From: Edaphochlamys debaryana
Taxonomy: Eukaryota; Chlorophyta; Chlorophyceae; Chlamydomonadales
Direction of reading: 5' to 3'
Length of the DNA stretch: 64,000 bases
Assembly: GCA_016858145.1 (NCBI GenBank)
Contig: JAEHOE010000101.1
Span: 186,001-250,000 of the forward strand
Positions 22,192 through 33,891 of this stretch are shown here, piece after piece (the stretch's first letter is position 1; each line of letters starts with the position of its first letter). The notes under the pieces are model-generated. The model made no database searches, was not told the DNA's origin, and saw only the letters and a list, made by a program, of their open reading frames with translations. Position numbers and translations under genes: made by a program.

Positions 22192-23293
22192 TCGTGGAGA
22201 TGGATGATAGTCCATTTGCCCTCAAGCAAATACTGTTAGGTCATGGTTACTGGTGCACGCCGTGCGGCGTTCAAAAGTCGATGATGTACCGGTTCGGGAT
22301 TGGGGATTCGGGGATGCTTGACTGCTGTACTGGGGGGTGCTTTCGGCGCACATGGACCGGGCTGGCAGGTGAGCGCCGGCCGCATTGGGGGGATTCTGTA
22401 GCTCGCATGGGTGGGAGGCAACAGGGATTCTATGTGGCGTTGTGTTTCCGGGGATGCGGCGCCTGCGGTCATACTTGAGTTTCGTGGAAGCTCCCTTGCC
22501 GCCTCGCGGCAACCCGGAGGCTCCTCTTGATGTTGAGTGTGGGACCTTTGTGGGTTTCATGTGTTCGCTCTCTGGCTACCACATTGCAATTAAGGCTACC
22601 GGTACGCTGCGCTGACCGGGTGGGGCCACATGCCATGGGGGCGGGGCAGGATGGGGTGCAAGCAGACGGGCGTGTATGCGTAGGGTAAGCTCGAGGTTGG
22701 TCGGGGCGTGTCGGGGTTCTGCATTGTGTACTGCCACGTGCTTACCGTAACGCGCGCCTGTATGTGAGGGCCGGCGCACCTAGCACCATCATCTGTTGCC
22801 ATGTGCAGTGTTGCATTGCTAGTCTATGTATGATCATGCCCTGGCTGGTCACCTGCGGGAAGTACCCGGGTATGGTGGTGGTCCTCCATGCGGGGCGAAT
22901 GTGATGTGCATCGCGCATGCGGACTGGGCTCCTCGGCCAGCCGACCTAGTATTCATGGTTGATTCGTAGTGGCCGATTCCCGGAGGTTGCATGGCGCGCA
23001 TGAGGCTGCAGAGGTGATCTTCTTGGGATTGGACGAGGCTACTGCAACCCGAGACTTGGCCGCAAGAAGTCCTCAAAAAGGAATGACGCTGTCTCACCTA
23101 TCCGTTGCGTGCGTGTACTGACTCTGCCGGTTTGCGTCGCCGCTATGATGACCTTGCGCCCTCCTCATCCTCCCCGCCGGGATGCATGCGGCACTTGGGC
23201 TGTACGCTGCAGGCGTCCCAAAGTTGGAGTCAGGGAGAGAAGGGCGGAGAGGACCGAGGAGAGGGGCCGGTGGGGCTAGGACCGGGGATAGAG

Positions 23294-23323
23294 GACATCA
23301 ACGAAGCGTAGCGCTTGGTTGAG
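23294..23323 (-). repeat. Dispersed 30-bp repeat, copy 1
   Basis: Read on the minus strand this is CTCAACCAAGCGCTACGCTT followed by CGTTGATGTC, identical over 30 bases to the plus-strand copy at 23798-23827. Similarity continues weakly beyond (CTCTATCCCC against ATCTACCCCC). Confidence 0.85.
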
Positions 23324-23797
23324 GGGCGTAGGGCGTGGTCGCGAACTACACAGACCTGTGCACCGGGGAAGCAGCACGCGGGGCCCCACTCCCCCAGTCG
23401 CGCCACCTGCAGGTGAGCGCTTGCGCATGATGACCATACCGGTAGAAGACTGGCATGCTTCACGGCTGGGGGCTTCTTAAAGCGGCTCAGGAAAGTGCTA
23501 TTCGCTCCTGTCTCCCAGAGGACCTGTCAGCCTGCTAGCAGTAACCGGCTCAGCTCAGCTCTACACCACCTTACACAGCTACAGCATGCGGGTTACTCAC
23601 TCAACTCATCACCAACTACATCTTCTGCGCGTACCGCTCCGTGTAGTTCTAGATGGCCTCGTTCTCTGTGTGCTACTGTACGCGGGGCTATGCCCGCCCC
23701 TTGCACCTACCAGTCCCCGATTGTTCGGAAAGGAACCTGGGTCTGCACTTTGCTGTCCTGCTTTTCGCGTCTGCCAGTTCCCCTTCCCCCCCCCTCC

Positions 23798-23827
23798 CTC
23801 AACCAAGCGCTACGCTTCGTTGATGTC
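23798..23827 (+). repeat. Dispersed 30-bp repeat, copy 2
   Basis: Perfect inverted partner of 23294-23323. The two copies enclose 474 bp, and the arms point toward each other as terminal inverted repeats would. Confidence 0.85.
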
Positions 23828-24779
23828 ATCTACCCCCCCCCCCACGTCCCCCTGCATGGCCGTTGTGAGCCGCTGGCAGGCACTCGCGGTGACTGGCCTC
23901 GAGCTCAGGCAGGCTGCATGTCGTACATGTGCATGTCGTACGGAGCCCGGAGGGACTCTGCTCGGAGGGGTCCAGGGGTCAGTCCAGGCGCGTGCAGAGG
24001 GCTCAAAGGTCGAGGGCTGCAAGCAGCTTCTGGTGTCACTCCCGGACGTCCCGGTGTCCCACTGGATGTCAAGGCTATCGTAGTTGGCACGGGCAGTAGT
24101 TGTGCACAGGTCTTCCTATGTTGTCCTGGCGGGGAATGGGAAACAGGGACGAGATTATGCGATAGGCAAGGCTAGCAAAGTTCAATCCCTGCCTACAACA
24201 TCTCTTGCGAGGTTCTACCCTGGCGGGGACGAAGCGTGCGGATTGCACGGGCCAAGCGGTTGGGAGATTGGGACGTCATCTTGAGACAGTTAATAGCATT
24301 CTTATGTATGCTGAATTCCGGTTTCGGATTGATCGGGAATGGCCGTATGGAGGGCGGGAAAGGGGTGACGGTTGGGGGAGCGGCTGAGGACGTAGGCTGG
24401 TGCGGCTGGAGAGCCCTGGTGCGGCGCTGAGGACGTAGCCTGAAGTTTCAGTTGGGTCTCGCTGACTGCCTGCAGCACGTTCTGTTCGGCCCTTGTCGGT
24501 CGGGTGAGCTGGGGTGAGGCCGTATCGGCAGAGGGGGGCGAGCGATGTGTGGCGTCGCCCCTGCACCACCCCTACACCGACTGCAAACCCTTCGCATCAG
24601 CTCAGCCGCTGAGCCCCGCACGACCTCGCATTCCCATGGCAGCGAGTTCTAAATTGAAATCAGGCAAAACAGCTGCGCTGTTGGTGTCCTCGGCAGCGAG
24701 TTCAACACCTGGCCCTCACGCGACTCGGTCGTGATGATTGCGACGTCTTCATATTAATGCACAACAAACATGACGCTCG

Positions 24780-24840
24780 CGCTGCAACTCAAACCGGACC
24801 TGCTGGACTGCTCCGCTGCTTTCGCTGCAACTCAAACCGG
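24780..24840 (+). repeat. Direct repeat of an 18-mer
   Basis: CGCTGCAACTCAAACCGG occurs at 24780-24797 and again at 24823-24840, 43 bases apart, in non-genic sequence. Confidence 0.8.
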
Positions 24841-25820
24841 CCGTGGCAGCGTTAACGCGTGACCCTATCCGTGGAATCCTTGATTACAAGGGCCTTTTTC
24901 GGCCGTACGCTCGAGTTTCGGCCTTAGGAACCATCCTGAGATGGTTGCTAGGCAACCGCCGAGTGCAACCTTTGGCTGCAATCCTGCACAGCTGATCGCG
25001 CTCTCCAGCCGGTCACATCACGGACAGCCATATTGGTAAGTGTGGTGCGCCGGGACGACGGGTGGCAAGAGGGGGGGGGAAGTTGGACGCCATGCCGTAT
25101 CAAGGGGGTAGGTTGGGGGCTGCGGCGGCAGAGAACGTACGAGTGCTCACGCCTGAGCATTCCCGCCCAGGCCAGACCAGACGCCTGCTGCCCCTGGGTT
25201 CGTCTGGGTCCCTGGGCGGCGTCAGAAGCTACGCATCGAGAGGGCGGCCACAGCACAAGAAAGCACGACATCGTACTGCACCCAGACGGCACCAGGGACG
25301 TGCACCTCGCCCTCGGCTCTTGGAACCCTCCGGTACTAGCTGTGCTGCTGTGAAGCAATGCTGCGGGGCTCCGCGCACTGCGCCAACCATAGCTCGCGAA
25401 AGCCCCGACCTGAAAGGCCGACCTTGGGTGTACCTGCACTTTGTGCACGCCTCCTATGACCGAACAGCTACTGTAGGAGTGCTTATTGCAAACACCTATG
25501 CGCCAGTGCGCCACCGCACTCGCGTGCTGTCCGTGTGAACTCAGTCCGCCCCGCTACACCGCTGTCGAGTCGCAATTCCACGGCCCTGGTCTGTTGCTTT
25601 GAATCTACAGCTTAAACGACCAGCTCTCCCGCCTCTCGTCGGCTCCCGTCGAGCCTGGGTTCAATGGCTGGGTCCGACGAGCCCACTCCGACAGCACGGT
25701 CCGGGCCAAGTACCCGCTAGTTCCTCCATTCTTTAATTAGCCGGAGGATTAGACGGGTAAACCAGTGTGACCGCCACCAGTTGCGACGCTCCGCGTCCAG
25801 CAACGTCTGGGACAACGGCT

Positions 25821-28800
25821 ATGGCAGAAGAGCAGCCAGCCGATTGTAGAGGACCTGGTGGCGCACGTGGCCTGAAAGCAAAGCTGGGCCAATGGGGCTC
25901 GGACGATGGCGGGGACACGTCCGCGTTTGAAGAAGAGCAGTCCGGTGAGTCCGCAGCGAGTACAGAGTGACATCATACATCAATTGCTAGGAGCGCGCTG
26001 GGACTGCGCTTGCGGCTGCTGTGAACAGCACTACACCCCCGCACTCTAGCAACCCGGCTACCGCTCGTGTCCCGTGCGCAGGTCCCGGAGCTCCGCCAGC
26101 GCCTTTCAGCCAGGCTCACGAAGGCGGGCCGAACGACCCATCTGACCTCTCGGGTTTGGCGGACCTTGCGGAGCGCGTTCGCCGCACCTCGTCCTTCCAG
26201 GGCCGCCGCCGTGACAGCCTCGGCCTTGGGCCCGGGCTGGGCCTGGGCTGGGGCCTGCCGGGCCTTCAGAACTGGTCCCGGCGAATCTCGGGCGCACTTT
26301 CGGACGACACGCCGTGCTTCTTGGACGCCCCCTCACTCCCAGGCCGCCACAGTGGAGGCATGCCTGCGCTCCCAGGGCCGCGCATCAGCGGGGGCACGGG
26401 CCCTAGCGCTGGCGCCGGCGGCGGCGGGGCTGCCGCCGCCGCCACCGCCGCCGCCGACGCTGAGCTGCTCGCCGCCGCCGAGTCGGCGGCGGCTGCCGGC
26501 CTGCCGCTGTCGACGGAGGCCTCCGCCGCAGTGCTGCAGTCCCTAGCCCGGCTGGTGGCGGGCGCGGCCGCAACCGACGGCGACGTGTCCCGCCTGCTCG
26601 GCCCAACCGCCGCCACCAGCCCAACCGCCGCGGCGGCCCCAGGCGCGGCCGCGGGCGGGGCCGCGGGCGGGGCAGGGGTCAGCGAGGAGGCCGGCGGTGC
26701 GAGCAGCAGGAGGGGGAGTGGAGGCGGGCGCGGGGCGCCGGGGGCGGAAGCGGTGTTTGTGGGGGGTCACGGCCGGACGGAGGCGGAGCGTGGGGTGCGT
26801 GCTGTGGCGCAGGCCGCGGCGGAGGCCGAGGAAGACGCAGCGGCGGCGGCGGCGGCGGCGGGGCCAGGGGTGCTTGGCATCGGAGGGCGGCAGGCTGGAG
26901 AGGCGCTAGCGGACAGGGGAGTAAGGTGAGGAGCAGTTGCCGCCGCAATGGTGTCTGCAGCTGGGGCACCGTGCCGGGCACGCAGCGACTGAATATCGGG
27001 TTCAAACTTCAAAGCCATGCCAACTGATGCCATCGACGGGGGCTTTACGCAGCAATGTCAAACGCTCGCGGGCCCAATGCGATTGTCCCCATTACACGGC
27101 TTAACAAACTGGTGCCTGTGCCATGGGTGGCGGTTGTTTGCAGCAGTGCCCGGCGCTCCTGACTATTCAGCCCATGTCCCGACCCCTTGGAATTGCCTTT
27201 GCCTCTCTTCCCCTGCAGAGCCGCGCCCGATGCACCCGAAGACGCCAACCGCCCCGGCGCCGAGCCGTACCAACTGCCAACTGAAGGCGTCAAAACCAAC
27301 CGCCCCGGCGGTGCGGCGGCTGCCCCGCTAGACCCTGCACCCATACAGGCGGCGGCAGCGGCAGCGGCCGCAGAGGCAGCAGCTGACGAGCCCAGGGTGC
27401 ACGCCGGCGGCGCTTCGGGCTCCCTGCGGAGAAGCGTTGACGCTGGGGCCACGCCGCGAGTGCCGCCGGCCCCGTCACCACACCCGACACCGCACGCCGC
27501 TTCAACACCGCCGCCACCTGCCCCACAGCCACCGCCAGCCTCGGAGCCAGGCACGAGCGCTGCCCTGCCGGCCCGTCCCGAACCGCTGGCGGCGCGCCAC
27601 CCGCCGCCGCCACCGCAACCTTTGCAGCAGCTGCCCCTGCCGCCGCCAGGGCGGCCGCTGCACCCATCCGACGGCCCAGGGCGGCCGCCTTCGGCGCCGC
27701 CGCCTGGCCTCAACGCCGCCAGCCCCATCCACATCCCCGTCCACGGCCAGGCCCACAGCCACGCGCACGACGGCGCCGCCAGCGGCAGCGGCGCCGCCAG
27801 CGGCGGCGGCGTGTCGCGGGACCCGCACGGAAGCCCGGCTCGCCGCCTCGGCGTCGCGCGGCCGTCCCTCTCCAGCGACTCCAGAGGTCACTCGGGGCAG
27901 CGCATGTGGCACGAGCCAGACCCGACGGCGCTGCTGGCGGCGGAGGCGGCCGTCGGCAGTCCGCGGCGCATGCCGTCAATGCGGAGCGACGCCCTGGAGG
28001 CCCTGGCCAAGGCCGCCGTGTCCCGAGGCGCGGCGTCGGAGGCCGCCACCGCCAGCAGCGGCGGCGGCGGCAGCGTCATCAGCGGCGCCGCCGGCGGCGC
28101 CGCCGTGGCCTCGCGCGCGCCGCCGCCGGCCAGCCACCTGCGGCCGCCGCTCTCTGGCGTCACCGTTGCTGGCGGCCCCGCCGCCGCCGCCGCCGCACTG
28201 GCGGCCGGGGCGGCGCCGTCACACAGGTCTGTAGGACACGCCGTGGCAGGACACGCCGCCGCCGGGCCGCTGGAAACCCCACAACATTCCCTGCTGGGCC
28301 GTCGCCGGCGCAGCGACGACGGCATTTACCACCCAACCGCCCCAACCGCTCCAGCCGTCAACTACCCGAGCGGGCCGACCGCCGCACCCGTCCCCATGCA
28401 ACGCCCCTCCCTCATGGGGCGGCGGAGCAGCGGCGCGGACGGCATGTCGCTTGACGGCGCGGGGGCGGCAGGGCCAGAGCCGGCGGCAGAGGCAGCGGCA
28501 GCGGCGGCGACGTCACGTGTGCTGGAGATGGCGGGCGGTGACGTGGAGGCGGTCCGGGAGCTGCTGGCGGAAGGCCGTGACGTGGCGAGACGGTTGGGTG
28601 CCGTACAGGTGCGTGTCCGCAACCTGCGGTTGCACGTCTCGCCGGCGCCGCCCCGCGCCGCAACCTTCGTTCGCCCTCGCCTCGTCGTCTGGCTTCCCTC
28701 CCTCCCTAACCCTCTGTGCCCCTCTGCCTTTTTGGCCTTTTTCCCCTATTTTTCCACGCGACAGCGCACGCAACAACGCCTGGCCGACCTAGCGGACATG

Positions 28801-31104
28801 CTGACTAATCGCATGGGCTCGATTCGGCAACAGCTCAGGGAGCACCTGCTCTCGGCGCACGCACGCGAGGCCGCCGTCGCCGCCTCGGGCGGCGCCGCCA
28901 GCGCCGCCACCAGCGCCGCCAGCGTCAGCGCCAGCGGCGGCGGGAGTGCGGCCGGCGCCGGGGCTAGCGGTGGCGGTGGCGGCAGGGAGGGCTTGGATCA
29001 CAGAGGGGGGCCGGGGCCGTACCCGCGGGCACCGCTGGCGGCGCCTGTGGCTGACGCGGCGGTGGCAGAGGCGCTGGCGGCTGCCGCCGGCGACGGCGGC
29101 TGGGAGCGAGGCCGGTCTGAACACCAGTTGCCGCCGCACAGGGGCCCGGCCGGCAGCTGGGACGGCCAGTGGGGGGCCGACCGAAGGCTGGCGGAGGCGG
29201 AGGCGATGTTGAGCGGCGGCATGGGCCCAGGCCCAGGGAGCATGCCGCCGCCGCTGCCGGACGGTCCAGCGGGCAGGGACATGGCGCGCGGCCAGCCGCA
29301 GATGCACCGCCAAGGGCCGCATCACAACCCCGTCGCCCCACTCATGCGAGGCGCGCAGCCGCAGCCGGCATCGTCCCTGCAGGCAGCGCCACACCCCTAC
29401 CCTCACGGTGACCCTTCCGGGGGCCCTCGGCCTCGATACCCCTCGCCACAGACGCGAGGGCACCTGACGCCAGAGCCGTTCCCGCGGATGCAGCCATCGA
29501 GGGACGAGCGACCGTTTCCGGGGGCTCAGATGGGACCCTCGCAACCCCCATACCCATCACACGCGCGGCCCCTTCAGCAAGGCCAACCGCTCCAACTGCC
29601 AACCGCCATGGCGCCACCGCAACCGCCACAACCGCCGGGCGCGCAGCCGATGCAGCGTCAGTCGGGCGGTGGCGGTTGGCCGCCGAACGTCGCAGTTGAG
29701 TCGCTGCTGCAGGAGCGGGACCAGATTGTACGGGAGATCTTGGCGCTGCGGGCCCAGCCTGACGGCCCAACTGCCGTTCAACCATCCCAAGATCCCAGCC
29801 CCGGTAACGCCCGCGGGGCCCCTGTGGGCCTGCAAGGCCCATCCCTGTCCCGACACCCAGGCCCAGGCCCAGGCCAGGGCCCGAGGCAGCTTGCGGAACG
29901 CGCTCCGCAACAGCCACCGCCGACGCTCGCGGGCGCCCTCGGCGGTGGCGGCGGCGGCGGCCAAGGCCTGATGTCGTACGACGAGCTCGTGTCCGCCCTG
30001 GCGGCGGAGGCGGCTGGCGGCAGCGTCGCCGCCAGCGCGGCCCTGGCGGAGCTGATGTCGACGGAGCCGTCGGCGGCGGAGGTGCAGGCCAAGCGGCAGC
30101 GACTCACGCCCCCCGCCGGCCCCGGCGGCGCTGAGCGGCCGCCGATGGCGCCGCCGCCAGCCCGCGGTGGCGGCGGCGGCGGTGGCGGCAGTGGCGGCGG
30201 CGGCCCTTTCCGGCCGGGGCAGTTGAGCCTCGACGGCACCCCCGGGTCCGCCGGCCCGCGCACAACCCGTGGTGGCGGTGCTGCTGCCGCTGGCAGCGCC
30301 GGCGGAGGCGGAGGAGGCGGCGGCGGAGGCATGGGGCCTGGTGGGTTGCTGGGTAAGCGCCGGTGGACAGACAGCGGCGCGGACGCGAACATGACTTCCC
30401 TCCTCGCCGCCGCCGCCGCTGCCGCCTCCGCCGAGCGGGGCGGCCGAGACGAGCCCCTCCGTCGTCGTGACGGCGGGGGGCCGCTGGGCCTGCCCTCGCA
30501 ATCCATGCCCCTGCCATCACCCCCCCAGCAACAGCAGCAGTCGCCGACGGCGTCGCCGCTCTCTGGTGGCGGCGGTGGTGGCGGCCGCGACGGCGGCATG
30601 GCCACGCTGCTACAGGGCGTTCCCGGCGGCAGCGTCGCGGCTGCGGCGCAGCTTCTGGCAGCCGCCGTCAACGCCGCCGGCCGCGGCGGCGGCGACACGT
30701 CCCCCAGCGTCCATCCCCCCGTTCGCCACTCCGACCCGGGGCTTGGGCAGGGAGGCCAACTCAAACTGTCGGCCCAGTCGCTGCAACAGCTCCTCGCCAA
30801 CCGCCAAGTTCCGCATCTGGGATCTGCCGTACAACAGTTGCTCAGCCGGCAGGACGCGGCCGGCTCGGCCTTGCAGCAGCTCCTGAACAGGCAGGACGCG
30901 GGCGCGGGTGGCGGCGGGTCGCTTCAGCAGCTGTTAGGTCGGCAGGCGCAGGCGGAGGCACTCACTAACGTGCTGCGGGCCGCGCTAGCGAACTCGGGCG
31001 GCGCGGGCTCGGGAACGCTACTGGTTGTGCCACTCCCAAGCGGCGGCCTGGGCGGTGGCGGTGGAGGTGGGGGTGGGGGTGCAGGGGGCGCGGGAGGGAC
31101 ATGA
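25821..31104 (+). CDS. Large low-complexity Ala/Gly/Pro/Gln-rich protein, probably nuclear, unrecognised
   Basis: Four exons, 25821-25944, 26082-26925, 27219-28608 and 28765-31104, give 1565 residues ending TGA. Phases match at each GT-AG junction. The start is the first ATG of the frame (MAEEQPADCRG). Most of the chain is poly-Ala, poly-Gly, Pro-rich or Gln-rich. The ordered parts are a helical block around the last intron (VLEMAGGDVEAVRELLAEGR, then RTQQRLADLADML), a helix EERDQIVREIL-like near 29705 and a C-terminal array of QQLL(A/S/N/G)RQ motifs at about 30780-30950. Basic clusters (AKRQRL, LLGKRRW) suggest nuclear import. Composition resembles transcriptional co-regulators, but no DNA-binding domain was seen. 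GGC/GCC triplet runs imply slippage-driven growth. Confidence 0.75.
28609..28764 (+). other. In-frame 156-nt intron without stop codons
   Basis: Donor GTACAG|GTGCGT and acceptor GCGACAG|CGCACG flank a pyrimidine-rich stretch. Its length is a multiple of three and it has no stop in the gene's frame, so retention would add 52 residues instead of truncating the protein. Removal joins two strongly helical blocks, which favours it being an intron. Confidence 0.7.
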
Positions 31105-33137
31105 GGGGCGGGCGGGAACGCGGGGGGCGGCGGGGGCGCTTACTCAGACGCTGCCTAGCTAGCCCTGCGCACTGCTTTGCGGCCTCGCGAGGGCACGGGC
31201 ATGGAAAGAGAGAAAAGGGCGTTGGAAAGGCAGGGGCAGGAACGACACTGAGAAATAACGGAAAGCGAGGGAGCATCATCATGTGGGCGGTTAACGGCCG
31301 GTGGATTGGGTTCAAGCACAGGGGATGGTGGTCTGTCAACGCTCGATACTCTTAATTGACTTATGCGCGCTTGCTTGCTGAGGTGCGGTTCGGGCATGCT
31401 GGGTTCTCACCTGGGCTTGTAGGGGGCTCCAGACAGCGGCACGGGACTGGGTTAGGCGTAGCGTTTGTTCATTTCCCCGTGCTGAGTGCATAACATGGTT
31501 GGACCCGAGGCCGCGTGCTGTGCCGAGCTCAAGCTCACGGCTGTCCTGAGGGCGTGTCTGTTGCATGGGATGAACCCTAGGTGGGGGTAGGAAGGGTTCG
31601 AGGTGTTGAGAACTGAGACACGTGCAGTGCACGGCGGGTGTGACACGGGCAACAGCCCCAGATGGGCGGCTGACCGCATTGCGCGCGACAGCAGCGGCTA
31701 GCGAGACGCGTTGCTCGCGTTCAGTTGAAAGGCGGTACCAACAGGTTGAGGGCCGCTGCATGGGAGCCGCCGTGGGGTTGCCAGGGAGGGGCCTCCGGCG
31801 GTGAGCGGAGCACTCAGAGCATATCCATAAGCGCTGTGGACTGAAGTAGGATGAGGACTGCCCGGCGGCTGCTATGCTGCAGGGCGGCTGTACAGTGCGT
31901 TGCTTGCATGCTCGAGGCTTTTGTGGATCAGATGAGCTGGCCAAGTCCGGCTTGTGTTTGAGGCGCGTTTGCGGTCCCGCCCCGTTCTCTCCCGCCTTTT
32001 GAAGTTCAGGGGGCTCGTCATGTTGTCGTCGCTGGGACGGCTCTGGGGCACCTGCGCCGCCGGACTAGAAGGGAACCCGAGGCCGGGTATTCTTGCAGGC
32101 GTTATGGCCGGGATTCATGCAATGACTGCAGAATGGTTTAGGAGGGCCTCTTCAGGGGTTAATCACGGTCTTGCTATCTCTCTCCATCGCGTTTCATCAA
32201 CGGGCGGCTTGCGGCCGTTTCTTGGTCGCTGGCTTGGGATTTGCGGTTTGGGCCTGGTGCTGGAGAGAGGGCCCCGAGGCCTTACGGGCCGTCCACCAGC
32301 GCTGGCTCCTAGCGTTTCAACTCACGTACAAATTAAGGTCTAGCAATGTTGGTTGGGATTCGTGTTGCGTGGAGCAAGGAGGCAAGTGTTCACATGCGGT
32401 AAATAGCCGTGCATGGCGCCCAGTCGGGCGGTCAAGGCCACCAATCACCCTTGCACTTGCCTCGCGGCTGGTTTTCGGTCGCGACTGTGTGCCTTTTGTG
32501 TGCACCCGCGCTTGGCCTCCGTGCCGGTACCGGGCAAAATGTGCGTTACATGCTGACATACGGGTACGGCACCTGCTGTCGCTGCGTGCGGGGTGCGATG
32601 TGCCGCTGGGAGCCGCAGGCCTTGGCCGAAGGCCCCAGCTCAGGCTTAAACGTCGGGGCGACTTCTTAAGATCAGGCTATTTATGGAGAGATGGAACTGT
32701 TGACGCCCTGCCCATCGAGGCAGGCCAGGGTGTGGCTCCAAACCTACCGTCAGGTGCCGTCGGTTTTGTGGGTGTGACTTGTGGAGGGGGCCGGTGCCAT
32801 TCACAGGAGAACCCGGCGGGCTTGCCCATGTCCGGGCTGATACGTGCCGCCGACGGCCGGCCGGGGCCCGATCTTCATCCCAGTAGTGTGTGCGTGTGTC
32901 TGTGGTTGCACGGGTCTGCGTGTAGCGACTGACCCTGCAGGGCAAGGGCGCAAGCGCGGCGCTTGCCCAGGAGCTTGGTGTCATTTAACGGGGGGGTGCT
33001 TGCGCTGGTTTGCTCGCTTGCTCAGTACCCATTCATGAGGAGGCGGTGGGCGGTGGGTGCAGGATGCGTGCCGGTGGGTTCTGGGGCCGTGGCGAAATGA
33101 CACGCATGACACGGCTTTCCTGATGTGACTTCCTATG

Positions 33138-33142
33138 TGTAA
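33138..33142 (+). terminator. TGTAA, possible poly(A) signal
   Basis: This is the first plus-strand TGTAA after the stop at 31104, but it is about 2 kb away. That is long for an algal 3' UTR, so another signal may be used. Confidence 0.3.
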
Positions 33143-33863
33143 CGTTTCCAGGCGACGCCCGCTTTGTCCTGCGCGCCTTGGCGGCTCACCGGGCTTCGGC
33201 CATTCGTTCTGACTATCCCTGAGACCCTGACCCCGCCACGAGCACACTAGAGATGGTCAGGGGAAGAAGCGGCGGGGAGCTCGGGGCACGTGAGGAGAGG
33301 CGGGGCACAGGGAAAGGTGGACGGGAAGAGGCTGGCTTCAAGGGCCGATGGAGGGCCACGTCAATGGAAAGGGCTGGCCTGGGCAAATGAGCTGCCCGCT
33401 AGGTCGATTAATCCCAGGGAAGGTGACAGCTCTGCGCAGGAGAACGGCGCAGCACAAGCAAGGGAGTGGGGGAAGAGGGGGGAAGGGGCAGGCGGGGGCA
33501 CTGCGGACCCCAGGTGCTCCTGCCAGTCCCCCGTCATCCCGTCACGAGCCCCCGCCTTGACTTGCACATGCCGGTGGGAGGACGCGGAGGCAACACGCAC
33601 CGCTGCTGAATGGCGCGGCGACCCTGCGACAGTGCGTCTCACGTACCGTACATGGGCGGGGTGAAAGTTTTCATCCCGCCAACGCTGAAGCCCAACTGGC
33701 GGCGCAGTCTGCCGGGACCCGGGGGTCAGGCGCAGGCACTGGCGGGTGGCGGCGGCCACGCAGCTGCAGAGCGGCGCCAGGAGCGCCGTCCTGCCTGCTG
33801 CAGTGCTGCGTCGCACGTCCCAGCTTGTGGCGCCGCGCCCCCATTCCGAGTGCACACGCCCCA

Positions 33864-33891
33864 CAACCAAGCGCTACGCTCCGTTGATGTC
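33864..33891 (+). repeat. Dispersed repeat, copy 3
   Basis: CAACCAAGCGCTACGCTCCG followed by TTGATGTC matches the two copies near 23.3 and 23.8 kb over 28 bases with one T-to-C difference. Confidence 0.8.

Larger units (their letters stand above)
21906..25820. other. Repeat-bearing intergenic region
   Basis: No gene was recognised. It holds an 11-bp hairpin at 22165-22191, an inverted pair of 30-bp repeats at 23294-23323 and 23798-23827, and a doubled 18-mer at 24780-24840. A GTAAGT donor-like site at about 25036 and a frame ending at 25538 give weak coding hints that I could not build into a model. The last few hundred bases should contain the promoter of the gene starting at 25821. Confidence 0.45.
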
